Positions 61,082-64,000 of a stretch of 64,000 bases of DNA are shown here, piece after piece. This stretch comes from Croceibacterium_A sp044506885. GTDB lineage: Bacteria; Pseudomonadota; Alphaproteobacteria; Sphingomonadales; Sphingomonadaceae. The notes under the pieces are model-generated. The model worked only from the letters and a program-made list of their open reading frames with translations. It was not told the DNA's origin and did no database searches. The stretch covers positions 57,187 through 121,186 of the forward strand of contig JBIQKC010000003.1 in the NCBI GenBank assembly GCA_044506885.1. Direction: 5' to 3'. How positions within the stretch are numbered: position 1 is the stretch's first letter; every line of letters starts with the position of its first letter. Made by a program: the position numbers and the translations under genes.

Positions 61082-62712
61082 TTGCCGCCGCCGTCGCGGT
61101 TTTCCTTGCCGGTTGCGCCGCCAACGGCGGCCCGGACGGCGACGCAGCGATTTCCGAAGCGACGATGAAGGACGTGACGCGCACGCTGTCGTCCGACGAA
61201 TTCGAAGGCCGCGCGCCGGGCACGGCGGGCGAGGAAAAGACGCTGGCCTATCTGGTCGAGCGGTTCGCCGCCGCCGGGCTGCAACCGGGGAACGGCGAGA
61301 GCTGGTTCCAGGACGTGCCGCTGGTCGAGATCACCGCATCCAACTTCGAACCGCTGACCATCGGCGGCAAGAGCTACGCCGCCGCGACCGACTGGGTCGG
61401 CGTGACCTATCGCGAAGTTCCGCGCATCGACCTCGACGACAGCGAAGTGGTGTTCGTCGGCTACGGCGTGGTCGCGCCGGAGAAGGGCTGGAACGACTAC
61501 GAAGGGATCGACATGCGCGGAAAGACCGCGCTGATCCTGGTCAACGACCCCGATTACGAGAGCGAAGCGCTGGAAGGCGCGTTCAACGGGCGGGCGATGA
61601 CCTATTACGGTCGCTGGACCTACAAGTACGAGGAAGCGGCGCGGCAGGGCGCGGCGGCGGCGCTGATCGTGCATGATGCGTTCCCGGCGTCCTATGGCTG
61701 GGGGACGGTCGAAAGCTCGTGGTCCGGGCCGCAGGCCTATGCCCGGCGCACCGACGGCGGCGAAAGCCAGACGCTGGTCAACGGCTGGGTGCAGAAGCGC
61801 GTGGCGGAAGAGATCGCGCGCGCGGCGGGCAAGGATCTGGCGCAGCTTTCCGCCGCGGCGAAGCGGCCGGGATTCAGGCCCGTGCCGCTGGGCCTTGCCG
61901 CCTCGACCGGATTCGACAACGCGATCCGGCGGTTCGAATCGAAGAACGTGATCGCGGTGCTGCCGGGGCGCGAGCGGCCGGACGAATACGTGCTGCACAC
62001 CGCGCACTGGGATCATCTCGGCCGCTGTACGCCCGATGCGAGCGGCGACGACATCTGTAACGGCGCGATCGACAACGCCACCGGCACGGCGGCGCTGGTG
62101 GCGCTGGGCGAGGCCCACGCGAAGGCGGGCCCGACCGCGCGGACGCAGGTGTTCCTGGCGGTGACGGCGGAGGAAGCGGGTCTGCTGGGTTCGGAATACT
62201 ACGCCGCCAACCCGGTGTTTCCGCTGGCGCGGACGGTCGGCGGGCTGAACATCGACGCGATGTCGCTGGCCGGGCCGGCGCGCGACGTGACGGTGGTCGG
62301 CGGCGGCAAGAGCGAACTCGACGCCTATCTGTCGGACGCGCTGGCGCAGCAGGGCCGCACCGCCACGCCCGACGCGTCGCCCGAGGCCGGATACTACTAC
62401 CGCTCGGACCACTTCAGCCTCGCCAAGCGCGGCGTGCCGATGTTCTACATCGACGGCGGGCAGGACCTGCTCGACGGCGGAGCCGCGGCCGGGCGCGCCT
62501 ACGAGGTCGCCTATCGCGAGAACGCCTACCACCTGCCGGGCGACGAATACGATCCCGCCTGGGACTGGAGCGGGGCGATGCAGGATCTCGCGCTCTACTA
62601 TCGCCTCGCGCGGACGATGGGCGAAGACAGCGCCTGGCCCAACTGGCTCCCCGGCGACGAATTCCGCGGCATCCGCGACGCAAGCTGCGCCGCGCAGGAA
62701 GGCGGGTGCTGA
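61066..62712 (+). CDS. M28-family metallopeptidase lipoprotein
   Basis: A 548-residue zinc aminopeptidase-like protein. Lipobox LAGC (Cys17) suggests anchoring in the envelope. A PA-like insert domain (about residues 120-290) interrupts the M28 core. Metal and catalytic residues appear in HTAHWDHLG, GAIDNATGTAAL, AVTAEEAGLLGSEYY, LNIDAMS and RSDHFSLAKRG, all conserved. It would cleave peptides in the periplasm or at the cell surface. The start region is a tandem duplication. Confidence 0.92.
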   Translation: MNRACLAAAVAVFLAGCAANGGPDGDAAISEATMKDVTRTLSSDEFEGRAPGTAGEEKTLAYLVERFAAAGLQPGNGESWFQDVPLVEITASNFEPLTIGGKSYAAATDWVGVTYREVPRIDLDDSEVVFVGYGVVAPEKGWNDYEGIDMRGKTALILVNDPDYESEALEGAFNGRAMTYYGRWTYKYEEAARQGAAAALIVHDAFPASYGWGTVESSWSGPQAYARRTDGGESQTLVNGWVQKRVAEEIARAAGKDLAQLSAAAKRPGFRPVPLGLAASTGFDNAIRRFESKNVIAVLPGRERPDEYVLHTAHWDHLGRCTPDASGDDICNGAIDNATGTAALVALGEAHAKAGPTARTQVFLAVTAEEAGLLGSEYYAANPVFPLARTVGGLNIDAMSLAGPARDVTVVGGGKSELDAYLSDALAQQGRTATPDASPEAGYYYRSDHFSLAKRGVPMFYIDGGQDLLDGGAAAGRAYEVAYRENAYHLPGDEYDPAWDWSGAMQDLALYYRLARTMGEDSAWPNWLPGDEFRGIRDASCAAQEGGC

Positions 62713-62714
62713 CG

Positions 62715-63716
62715 ATGCCGGTGAGAATGCCCGCCGAATGGGCGCCGCAGGAATGGCTGTGGATCGGCTTCCCGCACGATGCCGCGCTGTGGGAAGACGA
62801 TCTGGTTCCGGCGCAGGAGCAGATCGCGGCTTTCGCCAATGCCGTCGCCGAAACCGGCCAGCAGGTGCGGCTGGTGGTGCGCGATGCGGCCAACGAGATG
62901 CGCGCGCGGGAGCTGGTCGCGGGCAACGTGGCGCTGGAACGGCACGCCTATGGCGACATCTGGCTGCGCGACACCGGGCCGCTGGTGCTGTTCGACAGCC
63001 CAGGAGAGGGCGGCGGCAGGCGGATCGCGCGGCGGTTCGGCTTCAACGGCTGGGGCGGCAAGTACGACATGGCGGGCGATCAGGAGGTCGGCGGCGCGAT
63101 GGCCGAAGCCGCCGGGCTGCCCGGCGACACGATGGACTGGATTCTCGAAGGCGGGGCGATCGACACCGATGGCGCGGGGCTCGTCGTCACCACCGAACAA
63201 TGCCTGCTCAACCCCAACCGCAACCCTGCGCTGAGCAAGGCCGACATCGAGGCGCGGCTGCGCGATCACCTGGGGTTCGACCGCGTGCTGTGGCTGGGCG
63301 ATGGGCTGCTCGGCGATCATACCGACGGCCATGTCGACAACCTCGCCCGGTTCGTCGCGCCGGGCGTGCTGGCGATCCCCGTGGCGAGCGGAGCGGACGA
63401 TCCCAACGCACAGGTCTATGCCGACGCACGGGCGCGGGCGCTGGCCTTCGGGCTGGAGGTGCGCGACGCGCCCTCGCCGGGGCGGATGGACGAGGCGGGG
63501 ATCGTGGAGCCGGCGAGCTACATGAACTTTGCCGTGTGCAACGACGTGGTGGTGGTGCCGACTTACGGCTCGCCGCACGACGAGGAGGCGGTGGCGGCGA
63601 TCGGCAGCCTGTTCCCCGGCCGCGCGGCGGTGGGCCTGCGCGCCGAGGCGGTGCTGACCGGCGGCGGCAGCTTCCACTGTTCGAGCCAGCACGCTCCGGC
63701 CGAACCCCAACCTTAA
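62715..63716 (+). CDS. aguA: Agmatine deiminase
   Basis: A 333-residue guanidino-group-modifying enzyme that turns agmatine into N-carbamoylputrescine and ammonia. It has the family blocks MPAEWAPQEWLWIGFP, YGDIWLRDTGP, GFNGWGGKY, EGGAIDTDG, GDHTDGHVDN with the catalytic His, and the nucleophile C322 in GGGSFHCSSQ. ATG 62715 lies two bases after the previous stop; an in-frame GTG at 62706 is an alternative. The usual partner, N-carbamoylputrescine amidase, is not seen within the window. Confidence 0.93.
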   Translation: MPVRMPAEWAPQEWLWIGFPHDAALWEDDLVPAQEQIAAFANAVAETGQQVRLVVRDAANEMRARELVAGNVALERHAYGDIWLRDTGPLVLFDSPGEGGGRRIARRFGFNGWGGKYDMAGDQEVGGAMAEAAGLPGDTMDWILEGGAIDTDGAGLVVTTEQCLLNPNRNPALSKADIEARLRDHLGFDRVLWLGDGLLGDHTDGHVDNLARFVAPGVLAIPVASGADDPNAQVYADARARALAFGLEVRDAPSPGRMDEAGIVEPASYMNFAVCNDVVVVPTYGSPHDEEAVAAIGSLFPGRAAVGLRAEAVLTGGGSFHCSSQHAPAEPQP

Positions 63717-63727
63717 ACAATTGTTTA
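63714..63727. promoter_or_regulatory. Perfect 14-base AT-rich palindrome after aguA
   Basis: taaacaattgttta (63714-63727) is a perfect inverted repeat that begins with the aguA stop codon TAA. It lies 25 bases before the small ORF at 63752. It may be an operator or promoter element for that gene. Confidence 0.35.
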
Positions 63728-63751
63728 CTTTCCGGGCGGACAGTCGCGGCC

Positions 63752-63862
63752 ATGAGCAAGGCCGCCACGATCGCCCGCAACGCCGCCGACTATGCGCGCG
63801 CGGCAATCGTGCTCGCCTGCGCCGCCGCGCTGATCCTCGCCGGCGACGCGCTCCCGTTCTGA
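63752..63862 (+). CDS. Small single-span membrane peptide
   Basis: A 36-residue frame (MSKAATIARNAADYARAAIV, then a hydrophobic stretch LACAAALILAGDALPF) with a charged start and one membrane helix. No ribosome binding site is convincing, and the sequence is too short for codon statistics. It lies 35 bases after aguA. The composition looks like a real small membrane protein but it could be chance. Confidence 0.45.
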   Translation: MSKAATIARNAADYARAAIVLACAAALILAGDALPF

Positions 63863-64000
63863 ACACGCACTTTCGCACCATCGCGCATGATTCGTTGGGC
63901 GCAGGGGATTATCCGGCGGCGAGGCCGGACGTTGCGCCTGGGTGGGATGCGCGGACGGTGGGGCCGGCGCTTGCCTGGGCGTCACAGGATTGCCTGCGCA
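63863..64000. other. Window-end segment without an assigned gene
   Basis: A plus-strand frame stays open from about 63862 to the right edge and reads DYPAARPDVAPGWDARTVGP, but it lacks a good start codon or ribosome site. A gene beginning here cannot be confirmed or excluded. Confidence 0.3.

Noticed and set aside
1..64000. CRISPR arrays, prophage, rRNA genes, riboswitches
   Set aside because: No regularly spaced repeats, phage structural genes, rRNA sequence or recognisable riboswitch cores were seen on reading both strands.

Overview
The window is a GC-rich (about two thirds G+C in the stretches counted by eye) chromosomal segment of an alphaproteobacterium, most likely a sphingomonad (Sphingomonadales). 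This is inferred from gene content: several TonB-dependent receptors, a FecI/FecR pair, a NodT-type outer-membrane factor, a GDH-180 type NAD-glutamate dehydrogenase, DUF3576 and DUF455 proteins, GtrA and PilZ proteins, and dense packing with many ATGA or GTGA stop/start overlaps. No rRNA, CRISPR array, prophage or complete insertion sequence is visible. One tRNA-Leu(UAA) is present.

Layout. 1-4.3 kb (minus): the window-truncated 5' part of a PQQ-dependent dehydrogenase and three coupled paralogues of an exported SnoaL/NTF2-like protein. 4.4-9.1 kb (plus): a tripartite efflux operon (NodT outer-membrane factor, MacA-like adaptor, MacB-like ATPase and permease). 9.1-13.7 kb (minus): a 5'-nucleotidase lipoprotein downstream of a TonB receptor whose promoter region carries a PhoB-box-like direct repeat. 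An orphan plus-strand terminator and a tiny ORF follow. 13.75-22.2 kb: 4-hydroxyphenylpyruvate dioxygenase, and divergently a FecI-like sigma factor, FecR-like regulator, STN-type TonB receptor and a large autotransporter. 22.3-29.5 kb (minus): a cbb3 cytochrome oxidase cluster (ccoNOQP, a small membrane protein, a MITE-like insertion, a DUF2189 protein, ccoI, ccoS) with an Fnr/FixK-like box upstream.

29.6-34.3 kb (plus): tRNA-Leu, a double-PilZ protein, then a compact FAD protein / GtrA / multi-membrane-span trio that looks like a cell-envelope sugar system. 34.3-38.2 kb: a periplasmic-type MsrB, a NatAB-like ABC exporter and queG. 38.2-44.2 kb (minus): a ferredoxin-reductase-like flavoprotein behind the large glutamate dehydrogenase. 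44.3-51.5 kb (minus): luciferase-like monooxygenase, TPR protein and alpha/beta hydrolase, then holA, lptE, leuS and a DUF3576 lipoprotein. 51.9-56.0 kb (plus): an exported protein with a barrel-like C-terminus, PhaB-type reductase, ribbon-helix-helix protein, a TIM-barrel hydrolase-like protein and galU. 56.2-61 kb (minus): M23 peptidase, a frameshifted DUF455 gene, a Bcp peroxiredoxin and glnE. 61-63.9 kb (plus): an M28 peptidase lipoprotein, agmatine deiminase and a small membrane peptide.

Most of the window is core metabolism and envelope biology. The parts most worth a second look are the FecIR/TonB/autotransporter unit with its mixed-repeat passenger, the FAD-GtrA-membrane-protein trio, the putative phosphate-responsive TonB/nucleotidase pair with the nearby orphan terminator, the MITE inside the cbb3 cluster, the frameshifted DUF455 gene, and short tandem duplications at or near the starts of three neighbouring genes.
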